From: Selaginella moellendorffii
Lineage: Eukaryota > Streptophyta > Lycopodiopsida > Selaginellales > Selaginellaceae
Length of the DNA: 64,000 bases
Assembly: GCF_000143415.4 (NCBI RefSeq)
Contig: NW_003314348.1
Span: forward strand, 222,932 to 286,931
Direction: 5' to 3'
Both the position numbers and the translations under genes were made by a program. Each line of letters starts with the position of its first letter. Position 1 is the first letter of the stretch. The notes below the pieces were generated by a model that was given only the letters and a program-made list of their open reading frames with translations, was not told the origin of the DNA and did not search any database. Of the stretch, positions 13,026-21,748 are shown piece by piece.

Positions 13026-13295
13026 TGATCAAAGTGAAAATAAAATTTAGGTCTTGGAAGACCGCTAGGTCATTGTGGATCTTCACTTCTTGCAGCGTCA
13101 TCGATTCTTCCGCGTGGATGAACTACTGCTTTCCTGGATCGGCTAGAACTTTTGATCCATTGGATGAGCCACGGATCGGCTAAGAACTAGCGCTTAATCG
13201 ATTCTCCGCGTGGATGAGCTTCTCCTCGGCTAGAAATCACAAATGTAAGTGTTCTTCTCTTTTAGAAGCTTCATTCCACTCTCTCTTTCCATGAA
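13026..13295. other. Spacer between subtilase and PPR gene
   Basis: This 270-bp stretch holds the subtilase 3' flank and the PPR leader. Two near-duplicate phrases (around CGCGTGGATGA at about 13111 and 13209, each followed by GATCGGCTA or TCGGCTA) suggest a small local duplication. No RNA gene was seen. Confidence 0.4.
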
Positions 13296-15767
13296 GTGTT
13301 TCTTGCGGGAGGTTCACATCCAAAGTTTTCCATCGCGGCCACGAAAACTATCACCGCCTCGTCCACAGCGGCATTGCTTGCTGCTCTAAAGGCTTGTAGC
13401 GGCCGGGCAACGAAAGAAGATGCCACAGAAGTTAATGGAAGGCTTGTCAAGGCCAAGTCTCTGCAAGAAGGTATGGAAATTCATTCTCAGGCTGGCTGCT
13501 TACGGGACGTGTTCGTGGCTAGCAGCTTGGTGGACATGTACGCGAAGTGTGGAAGCCTGGAAAAGGCTCGCAACGTTTTCGAGGCGATGCCTTGGCAGAA
13601 CGTTGTGTCATGGAACGCGCTGATGCTCGGGTATGCTGAGAATGGGGAAGAGGAGGCATGTGTGAACTTACTTTCGTGTTTAGTGCCGAGGCTTCGATCA
13701 CCGAGAACTTACGCGATTGCTCTCAAGGCTTGCAACAAATTAGCAGCAAAGGAAGAAGGCCAGAGCTATGGTGAACAGGAGCTTGTCAAAATCAAGAGCC
13801 TGGAGACGGGTATGAGGTTGCATTGTCAGGCTGCTCGGAGTGGTTTTGACGCGGAAATTTTTGTTGCTGGCAGCTTGATTGATATGTATGCCAAGTGTCG
13901 GAGCTTGCGGGATGCTCGCAAAGTTTTTGATACGATTCCTTGCTACGACGTGGTGTGTTGGAACTCGCTCATGTCGGGCTACATTGAAAACGGTGAGGGA
14001 GGCACAGCTTTGGCATTGTTTGATTGTCTTGGCAGTTTAGCGGATAGTCTAAGCTATGTTGTTGCTTTCAGAGCTTGCGCTGGTCTGGCAGTGGAAGAAG
14101 AAGCTAAGAAAGGCAGTGTGAAGTGGGAATCGCTTCAAAGAGGTACCAACCTTCACCTTGATTATACAAAACGACTTGGGAATAATGGTGATTGTAAGCT
14201 TCAGGTGGTCACCAGCATTATAACTATGTACTCAAAGTGTGGATCCATGGTGGAGGCTCGTAGAGTATTTGATGGTCTCGAGCGAAACACTCACGATGCG
14301 GTTTCATGGACAGCGCTTATGTTTGGGTACGTCGAGAACAAGCAGGAACTCCAGGCTTTGGAACTTTTCGTAAGCATGGCCAAAGTTTGTCGACCAAACG
14401 CGCGGGCGTTTGTGGTTGCACTCAAGGCTTGCACTCGAGTAGCTGCGAACGAAGGTGGCAAGGTCGTTGCTGGGGACACGATTGTGAAGGTCAGAGCTTT
14501 GGAAAATGGGATGGAGATACACCGCAGAGCTGCAACCGATGGATTCGACAAGAACACCATTGTCTCCAACGCGGTGGTGGAAATGTACGCACAGTGTGGG
14601 AGCCTAGTCGATGCTCGGGCAGTCCTGGACAGGATGGTGGAACACGACGAGGCGTCCTGGAATGCCTTGCTTCTCGGCTACTCTCAAAGCGGCGAGCAGG
14701 AACTGGCTCTGGAGCTCTTTGAGCTGCTGAGCTCTTCGGGAAGAAGCGGCGGCCGTCCGGCTTACGCTGCTGCACTGAAGTGCTGCGCTGAACTGGCCGC
14801 TAAGGAAGATGGCAGGACGGTCGACGGGAAGCTCGTCAAGCTCGGCTCTCTGGGGAAAGTTATGAGGATCCACTCGCAGGCTGTGAAGATCGAGCTCGAC
14901 TCGGACAGGTTTCTAGCCAGCGCGCTGGTTGATACGTATGCCAAGTGTGGGAGCGTGCTGGACGCTCGAAGAGTTTTCGACAGCATGGTGCTCGAGGGCC
15001 AGGACGACTTGGTTTTGTGGACTTCGATCATGCTGGCTCACGCCGACAACGGTGAAGGGAGAGTGACTTTGGAGCTCTTCTCGCGGATCAAAAGCCAGCC
15101 TTGGTGGTCGCCGCGGGATCCTCAGACAATGGTCGCGGCGCTCAAAGCTTCCGGGAGCAGTGAAGTGGCGTCGCTGGAGAGCGCTCGGCGGATCCATGCG
15201 GAAGCTTGCCGGCACGGCCTGATCGAGCGCGACGAAGCTCTGGCGAGCTGCCTGGTGGACGCGTATGGAAGGCTCGGAAGATCCGGCGACTCCCAGCAGG
15301 TATTCGACTCCATTCCCGTGAAAGATCCACTGACTTGGACGGCGCTGGTGGCCGGTTACAGCCGCGTGGGAGATCCGGAGCTCGTCTTTCGCTGGTTTCG
15401 CAAGATGGTCGACGAGAAGATCATCCCGGACGCCATCGCTTGCGTGTGCGTGCTCGCGGCTTGCAGCCACGCCGGCCTCGTCGACAGAGGCCGGGAGTTT
15501 GTACGCGAGATGGAGGCGAAGTTTGGGATCAAGCCCGACATCCGGCACTACTCGTGCGTGATCGACATGCTGGGGCGAGCAAACCGGCTGGAAGAAGGTC
15601 TGGCGATGGCGGAGACGATGCCGGTGGATCCAAATGCGGTGACTTGGACGACGCTGCTGGGCGCTTGCGCCAAGTGGAAGAACGCGACGCTGGGGAAGAT
15701 CGCGTTTGAGAGATCCAGGCAAACGCATCCCTCAAACTTCCAGTTGATGGCAAACATCTACGCTTAG
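13296..15767 (+). CDS. PLS-class pentatricopeptide repeat protein
   Basis: One open frame of about 823 codons consists of PPR repeats with the landmarks VSWNALMLGYAENG, DVFVASSLVDMYAKCGSLEK and ACSHAGLVDRGREFVREME. PPR proteins bind organellar RNA for editing, splicing or stability. The end (TTLLGACAKWKNATLG...LMANIYA) stops inside what would be the E motif, with no DYW deaminase, so any editing role would need a partner. The start is unresolved: the frame opens at 13296 with GTG and the first in-frame ATG is 13473, inside a repeat, so an upstream exon may exist. Each LxACxxLA helix pair is followed by an extra charged block of about 14 residues (for example AAKEDGRTVDGKLVKLGS). Confidence 0.9.
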   Translation: MFLAGGSHPKFSIAATKTITASSTAALLAALKACSGRATKEDATEVNGRLVKAKSLQEGMEIHSQAGCLRDVFVASSLVDMYAKCGSLEKARNVFEAMPWQNVVSWNALMLGYAENGEEEACVNLLSCLVPRLRSPRTYAIALKACNKLAAKEEGQSYGEQELVKIKSLETGMRLHCQAARSGFDAEIFVAGSLIDMYAKCRSLRDARKVFDTIPCYDVVCWNSLMSGYIENGEGGTALALFDCLGSLADSLSYVVAFRACAGLAVEEEAKKGSVKWESLQRGTNLHLDYTKRLGNNGDCKLQVVTSIITMYSKCGSMVEARRVFDGLERNTHDAVSWTALMFGYVENKQELQALELFVSMAKVCRPNARAFVVALKACTRVAANEGGKVVAGDTIVKVRALENGMEIHRRAATDGFDKNTIVSNAVVEMYAQCGSLVDARAVLDRMVEHDEASWNALLLGYSQSGEQELALELFELLSSSGRSGGRPAYAAALKCCAELAAKEDGRTVDGKLVKLGSLGKVMRIHSQAVKIELDSDRFLASALVDTYAKCGSVLDARRVFDSMVLEGQDDLVLWTSIMLAHADNGEGRVTLELFSRIKSQPWWSPRDPQTMVAALKASGSSEVASLESARRIHAEACRHGLIERDEALASCLVDAYGRLGRSGDSQQVFDSIPVKDPLTWTALVAGYSRVGDPELVFRWFRKMVDEKIIPDAIACVCVLAACSHAGLVDRGREFVREMEAKFGIKPDIRHYSCVIDMLGRANRLEEGLAMAETMPVDPNAVTWTTLLGACAKWKNATLGKIAFERSRQTHPSNFQLMANIYA

Positions 15768-15981
15768 GAAACTCAAGAGCCCTAATTTTCTGACAATATA
15801 AAGGTTCTTGTTTAAATGATCCATAAAAGTGAATTTAGGGCAATAGGGCAGTTAGGGTTTATCGATTCTCTCCTTTTTACTATTTAACGCGAGGTATAAC
15901 AGCGGAGGGTGTTTGTTCGAGCTTCTAGGCGCTGGGAATCCCATGGCAAGGTGAGTGCTTTGGAGCTTGCTAGATCGAGGG

Positions 15982-18216
15982 ATGGGGCGGAGGAGCCAGA
16001 AGAGCGCCATTGCGAATCGAGAAGGGGGAGCTGCCGGGGAGGAGGAGGCGACCCACAAGCCCAGGAAATCGAAATCCGGGAGGACTGGGAGCAAGGGCGG
16101 AAGGCCGAGAACTAGGGATCAGGAGGAGCCGTGTAGCTCGTCGCGGGCGGAGGCGGAGAGGGAGGCGAGGCGGCGGAGGAAGAAAATGCGCGGCACGCCC
16201 ATCGGCCATTGTGTGAGCAATGCCGACGCCACTGCCACCGCCAAGATCATGAAGCAAGTCAAGTACTACCTTAACTCTATGAAGTTGGAGCAAAGCTTCA
16301 TCGATGCCTACGCCAACGATGGCTGGAAGGGACAGAGGTAAGAATAAAAAAGGCTAGAACTTTCTTCTTCTTTCCTTGCTTGCCTTCCTCTCTAGAACTC
16401 ATGAGTTCGTTTGTTTTCTTGCAGCCGAGAGAAAGTTCGGCCCGAGAAGGAACTCGAGAGGGCTACCGCAAAGATACTCGGCTGGAAGCTCAAAATCCGG
16501 AAGGCCGTCCAGGAGCTCGATAAGATGTGCTTGGAAGGCTCGATTCTAGACTCGGCTTTTGACGCTGATGGACAACTTGACTACCAAGAGGTATGTATCG
16601 CTTGTTCGTCCTAGTTTTAGATTCTCTTTTCCTCTGACTCTTGCAGATTTTCTGTGCCAAATGCCACTCTCACGAGGCGGAAGTGGACAATGACATTATT
16701 CTTTGCGATGGTTTTTGCAACCGAGGATTCCATCAAAAGTGCCTGAATCCACCACTAGCAACGGAGGACAGTTAAGTGTTTTCTCTTTTCTCGCAAGCGA
16801 ACGCTCGTATTTAGACTCTGTGTGCAGTTCCTCCCGGTGACGAAGGCTGGATGTGCCCGATCTGCGATTGCAAGTCGGACTGCGCATCGTTTCTAAACGA
16901 CCACTTAGGCACGGACTTCGATGTCGAGATGAGCTGGGAGGTGAAGTACTCCTTTCGTCTTTACTCGTTTCTCGCTAAGAGCTAGCGTTTCTTTGCCAGA
17001 AATTTTTCCCCGAGGCAGTTGAAGGTAGTAATACTATTGTAGCTGACGATGCGGTCCAGGATCTTCCATCCGAGGACTCTGACGACGATGACTATGATCC
17101 GGATAACAAAGATAAGGAACAGGAAAAGCTTGCCAACGGCAAGGGAGCTAAAGCCAACGAAGCTGGGGAAGAACAGGATCAAGCAGGAGACGATGACGAC
17201 GAAAACGACGATAGCAGTGGCGATGACTCCGGGGGTGGTGATGACTCCGACTCCGACGATGGAACGACCGACTTATCCGGCGAGGAGCCTCTCTCGGCTG
17301 CGGAGGAGGACGAGGACGAGAAAGAGAAAGAGGGAGACGAGGAAGGCGGCGGCAGCAAGAAAGACTCGGACGAAGTGTCCGGCAAGAGGCGGCGGAGAGA
17401 CGTAGATTACAGAAAGCTCCACGATGTGAGTACTTCTTCTCTCCAGAAATGAAAGCCTCGCACTGTTTCGTGTGAGTGCTTTAGACAGCACGAAGCTTTT
17501 CTCGGGGATTCATTCGGGTGTGGGCCTGTAGGAGATGTTTGGAGTGGAGTACGAATGGGCCGAGGCTTTCCAGAGCGAGGACGAGGACTACGGCCCTTTG
17601 AAGAGGCCCAGGAAGCAACGAAGCGAGAGAAAAACCGATAGAAACGAGCAAAACCAAGACCACGGCGAGAACCAGGATGGTTTCAGCGATAAGTCGAAGA
17701 GAATTCCTCCGGAAGCTGTACAGGTTTGTGCTTGTTATCTCCAAGCGCTTGGCTTGTTTTCGATCGAAACTTTCCAACTTTGCAGAGATTGAGAGAAGCT
17801 TTCGACCGGGACCAGCTTCCCTCGCGGGATAGCAAGGAAGCGATCGCAAAAGAGCTGGGCCTCTCTTACAGGAAAGTAAGTTCGTGCTTCGATGTTCGTC
17901 GCTTCTTTGTTCTTGCTTAGCTCTTCTTCCACAGGTGGACGTGTGGTTTAAGAACGTAAGAACGCAAGCCTTGAAGAAGGCCAAGAGCGACGAGGCCGAG
18001 AACCAAACGCTGCTCACTCAAGTCAGCCAGGCGGAGCTCAAGCTCGAGGATTTAAAGAGAGCTATGGAGGCTGTGCGGCACTTGGAGGTGCTCAAGCTCT
18101 CGTCATACGCGCAGGGCTTCTACGAGAACTCGGTTGTGGACGTCAACCGTGGAAAGAGGCTCGTCTACATGCCAGTAGCCGAGGTTGTAGAACAAGGTGG
18201 CACCAATCCATTGTAA
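15982..18216 (+). CDS. HAT3.1: PHD-finger homeodomain protein, HAT3.1 family
   Basis: Eight exons (15982-16337, 16425-16590, 16647-16770, 16828-16940, 17000-17425, 17532-17723, 17786-17875, 17935-18216) join in phase to 582 residues. A basic N-terminus precedes a leucine-rich helical region, then a PHD finger ([43 protein letters not shown]), a long acidic Asp/Glu tract with a basic patch ([14 protein letters not shown]), and a C-terminal homeodomain whose third helix reads [15 protein letters not shown]. That domain order defines HAT3.1/PRHA-type nuclear regulators; the PHD finger is expected to read histone H3 tails. A 5' leader intron is possible (ATGGCAAG/gtgagtg at 15942). The 3' end lies 50 bp from the convergent SKIP gene. 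Confidence 0.93.
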
Positions 18217-18265
18217 AATAGATAGAAACTTACATAGAGAACTCGCTAAGTTCTTTGATCTATTC

Positions 18266-20026
18266 TCACTTTCCTCGCTGGAAATCTACACGGCTCCTGC
18301 TGGATCCCCCCTCGTAGCTCTCTCGAGTCCCGGATCCACCGCTGGCTTTCATGGTTCCTCCTCCGCTACGATCACTCGGCTTCTTCCCGCGCTTCACTTC
18401 GCTGAGATACGAGTTGAGCCCGAATGGATCCTGGTCCTTCTCGTCCTTCTCAAACTCCACCGGCTTCTCCCTGGGAGCGCGCTGCTCGGTCGCCCCGGCG
18501 AATCCCTTGTCCGGCCGGAACCGGTCCGTCTTGAGCTTCTCCAGGTCCTCCTCGCCTCCATACATCTCCGAGTCCGCGTCCTTCTTGGGCCTGTGAAGAC
18601 CACCGATGCTCGGGTGGCTCGTGAACAGCCCGGTTGTGTAGACGCTGTAAGTGTCGTCGGCCGCGAATCCAGAGTCCATGCCTTGCTCCTGGTTGAAGAG
18701 CCGCTGGTCGTAGAGAACCTGCTCGCCACCGCTCGACTTAACGTTGGCCATGCCGAGAGCAACCTTCTCGGTGATATCCCTGTCCCTGTCCCTGGTGAGC
18801 TTGCTCTTCTTCCCCCCGGCCGCATCCTTGGCCTCGAGCCGCCGCTCTCTCTCGCGCTCGCGCTTTCTGTCCATCCGGATCGCCTCCCTCTTCTGCCGCT
18901 CCGCTCTCTCCTCCCGGTCCTCCCGGTCCTCCTCTCGCTCTTCTCGCTCCTCTCGCTCCTCCTCCACTGCTACTGCTCGGCCCCCGCCCCTGTCCGGCGC
19001 CACCACCCCTGCTCTCTCCATCCGCGACTTCTGCGCCAGGGCTCGCAGCTCCTGCTCCTTCTTCTCCTTCTCCTTGAGCGTGATCTCGCGCTGGATCTTG
19101 GACCGCATCGTGACCGCCTCGCGGGCCTTCTGCTCCGCGACGTAGAGCGCCTCAGACAGCTTCGCGAAGTTGTCGTTGATCTGGACCTCCTGGAGGCCGC
19201 GGCCATCGGCGGCCAGGCGCTTGTCGAGCGGGATGGTGTATCCTTTCGGGTTCTTCCAGTTGGAGATGCACGGCGGGATCTTCCAGTCCTGCTGGTCCTT
19301 CACCGTCACAGGCCGGGGTGGCGAGTGCATCACCGGCACCGGCGGCGACCCCGACGGCTTTGGAACTCTCTTGTGCTTGAACTTTGGCGGCTCGAGTGGA
19401 TCCACGGGCATCTCCACCATCTTGATAGTCCTCTCCTTAGCTCCAGAGTTAAACGCGGACGAGAGCTGCGAGGGAGTGTACTTGATGTAAGACGGCCCGG
19501 AGCTCGCCGATGGAACGTTCTTGGGCTGCGCGGCCGCCAGCCTCTCGTGGACGATCTTCTCCAGCGCCATCTTCGTCCTCTCGGTTGTCTCCTTGATCTC
19601 ATCCTCGCCCGGCTTGGCCGAGGGAACCTCGCTGGGGAGCTTGGGGACAAGATCCCTGTGCTGGGTGTAGACGATCTTGGAAGAATTCTCGCCCTGCTTC
19701 ACCACCGCGTCATACCTCACGTTCCCCTGCGCGTCCACGGTCGTGGGCAGCACCGAATTGTTGTGCTTGTCGTGCTTCTTGCCCATCTCCAGCGGGAACT
19801 GGGCGAGATGGATCTCCGGGAAGGCGCCGCCATCGCCGAAATCCTCAACCCTCTTCGGCACGAAGCCAGAGCGCTTGCCATAGGGCGGCGGCTCCTTGTG
19901 CTTGCTCACTGCCTGCGGCCTGATTACCTCGAGACGGCTCTGGTACCACGATTGGGAGGCGACGTCGTCCACGCGCTGCTGCTCCACGGCGCTCTTCGGA
20001 GGTGGAAGGCGGCTCAGCAGCGCCAT
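18266..20026 (-). CDS. SKIP: SNW domain protein SKIP (spliceosome and transcription co-regulator)
   Basis: A single uninterrupted frame encodes 586 residues starting MALLSRLPPPKSAVEQQ. The SNW signature lies around residue 250 (CISNWKNPKGYTIPLDKRLA), after the PSYIKYTPSQ motif. Downstream comes a charged Arg/Glu-rich stretch (REEREEREEDREDREERAER) and the conserved GSGFAADDTYSVYTTGLF-like block, here DSGFAADDTYSVYTTGLF. SKIP is a core component of the activated spliceosome (NineTeen-related complex) and in plants also links to the PAF1 complex. The coding part is intronless among intron-rich neighbours. It converges on HAT3.1, leaving 49 bp between stops, so the 3' untranslated regions must overlap. 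Confidence 0.96.
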   Translation of the reverse strand: MALLSRLPPPKSAVEQQRVDDVASQSWYQSRLEVIRPQAVSKHKEPPPYGKRSGFVPKRVEDFGDGGAFPEIHLAQFPLEMGKKHDKHNNSVLPTTVDAQGNVRYDAVVKQGENSSKIVYTQHRDLVPKLPSEVPSAKPGEDEIKETTERTKMALEKIVHERLAAAQPKNVPSASSGPSYIKYTPSQLSSAFNSGAKERTIKMVEMPVDPLEPPKFKHKRVPKPSGSPPVPVMHSPPRPVTVKDQQDWKIPPCISNWKNPKGYTIPLDKRLAADGRGLQEVQINDNFAKLSEALYVAEQKAREAVTMRSKIQREITLKEKEKKEQELRALAQKSRMERAGVVAPDRGGGRAVAVEEEREEREEREEDREDREERAERQKREAIRMDRKRERERERRLEAKDAAGGKKSKLTRDRDRDITEKVALGMANVKSSGGEQVLYDQRLFNQEQGMDSGFAADDTYSVYTTGLFTSHPSIGGLHRPKKDADSEMYGGEEDLEKLKTDRFRPDKGFAGATEQRAPREKPVEFEKDEKDQDPFGLNSYLSEVKRGKKPSDRSGGGTMKASGGSGTRESYEGGSSRSRVDFQRGK

Positions 20027-20148
20027 AGCCTCGATCCTTAGAACCCTAAAATTCTATAACCCTAATGAGTAATGGTCTCTTTAAATAGTCTCCAAAAAGC
20101 TTTGATTCCAAAAAATATTATTGGCACCGTTAGTCTCTACCGTTGATT

Positions 20149-21414
20149 CTATTTCTTGGGCTTCAATGCGATGAGTGGATCTCCATAGCCAACCGGCACT
20201 ATAGAAAAAACAAAGGATTTTTTTAATCTCGAATCGAATCGAATAGAGCTCGATATTTACCTCCGTCTTCCCAAAGAACTTTGATCACATCTCCAGACGT
20301 TTCGCTCTGCAAAACAAGTGCATAAACAAGGAAGCTCTCTAGCGGCCAAAATAAAAAAGGATTTTGCGAAGTTACCTCCACTGCTGTTTGAGTTCCAAAT
20401 TGCTCCAAGTAACACACGACTTGGCCCTCCTTCACCGTCTGGCCCTGCAAAGATCAAGGCAAAGTTTTCCTCCTTTTTTCTTGTTATTCGATCGATCGGA
20501 CTTACCTCTTGGCAAAGAGGTGCACCAAACTTTCCTTTCACTAAACGAGATCGTCGAAACAGACCAACCTGTGCGTTCTCAGTAAGAATCGATCGATCTA
20601 AGAAGGAGAAGATAGTAAGTAGTACCTTTGGAGCATTAACGAAGACCACTCCGGTCTCCGCGGCTGCCTTTTGGAGCTCGTCATAAGCAACAGCCTTGGA
20701 CATCATCGGCGAAACTTTGGAAGTTTTCGCGGCCGGTTTTGATGGAGCAGCCGGCTTGCTAGAAACCGGTGCTGCCGCTGGTGCCGCCACTGGTGGAGCA
20801 GCGACTGACGCCGCCGGAGGAGGCTTTGGAGCAGGAACGCTTCTTCTCATGTGAAGGTTAAACGCGCCAACCTGAGAGAGACAAAGAACAAAAATTCCAT
20901 TCATCGATCAAATGAATGAAGAAAGCAAGAAAGCGTTACTACCTTGACATTAAGCTCCGCGATCTTCGTCTCATCGCAAACTTCTCTGAGGAGGGTGTGG
21001 ATCTACGTGAAACCAAGAGGAAAAGATTTGTTTTCTTTCAAGATCTAGAGGCAGCAAGCTTACTTCCGCAGAGGTCGGGATCACCGGCTCCAGCTCCTCG
21101 ATTTCTAGAAGAAAAAGGTCAGCAAAAAAGTAGAGGAAGAAAAAGAGAAAACAAGGAAAAAAGAGGTCCAATTTTTTGTCTTGACTTACTCGTCGCGACA
21201 CAAAAGACTCGCTGGCTCCTCCGTGCCCAGCATTGCCTCACGGAGACTCTAGAAATGCTGATAATGGCGCTGGATCCATACGAAACCTGGCATGCGTCCA
21301 GTGACGAGCTCGCGGGCGAGAATTGAGCTTGCAACACTGCATTTGGGCGGACCAGAGGAGCAACATTAGAGATCGAGAGCAAGATCAGAGAAACTCACAG
21401 GACGACGCGGCCAT
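20149..21414 (-). CDS. Biotin/lipoyl-domain protein without biotin lysine (BADC-like), plastid
   Basis: The gene has multiple short exons. The first codes MAASS plus a split codon (21414-21399); the next (to about 21190) supplies a Ser/Arg-rich plastid-type transit peptide ending VFCVAT. Next come IEELEPVIPTSAE, IHTLLREVCDETKIAELNVK, an Ala/Pro-rich linker with VAYDELQKAAAETGVVFVNA, and the C-terminal single-hybrid fold: GQTVKEGQVVCYLEQFGTQ, SETSGDVIKVLWEDG, VPVGYGDPLIALKPKK. True BCCP carries a biotinylated lysine in MKxM at the hairpin; here the equivalent is QFGTQTAVES without it. That fits BADC-type or At3g15690-type proteins, which dilute BCCP in plastid acetyl-CoA carboxylase and lower fatty-acid synthesis. 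Function is inferred from the family. Confidence 0.85.
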
Positions 21415-21589
21415 CTCTAAGCGTTCCCCCACTTTCCCGAGCAAGCACAACGATCTAGGGCTTTAAGGGCTTTAGTAACCAGCGATCATTCCAATGCAGG
21501 GAACCGACGGCCCTGGCCACGCCACGTGGCATTGTTCAAATTGATCATTAACTGTTTACTTGAGAGGTTTAGCGTTAACTAATGAAAAT

Positions 21590-21661
21590 GGGCATTTGGT
21601 CTAGTGGTATGATTCTCGCTTAGGGTGCGAGAGGTCCCGAGTTCAATTCTCGGAATGCCCC
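21590..21661 (+). tRNA. tRNA-Pro (AGG)
   Basis: A complete cloverleaf is visible: acceptor GGGCATT/AATGCCC, D-arm TGGTCTAGTGGTATGATT, anticodon stem CTCGC/GCGAG around loop TTAGGGT (anticodon AGG), and T-arm CCGAG-TTCAATT-CTCGG. The discriminator is C. There is no intron. It lies 87 bp from the 3' end of the LRR kinase gene. Confidence 0.97.
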
Positions 21662-21748
21662 AAGATCATCCATTTTTTCATTTTGACAAAACAAAGCAAG
21701 TTATTTCCAGTCCGCCACCTTTCTCTTCTCAAGCACATAGCAAATCTA

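Noticed and set aside
18197-20041. A 614-codon open frame on the plus strand lying exactly over the SKIP gene
   Set aside because: It is fully antisense to a clear SNW protein, is dominated by Leu/Arg runs expected from the complement of GC-rich codons, and matches no family.
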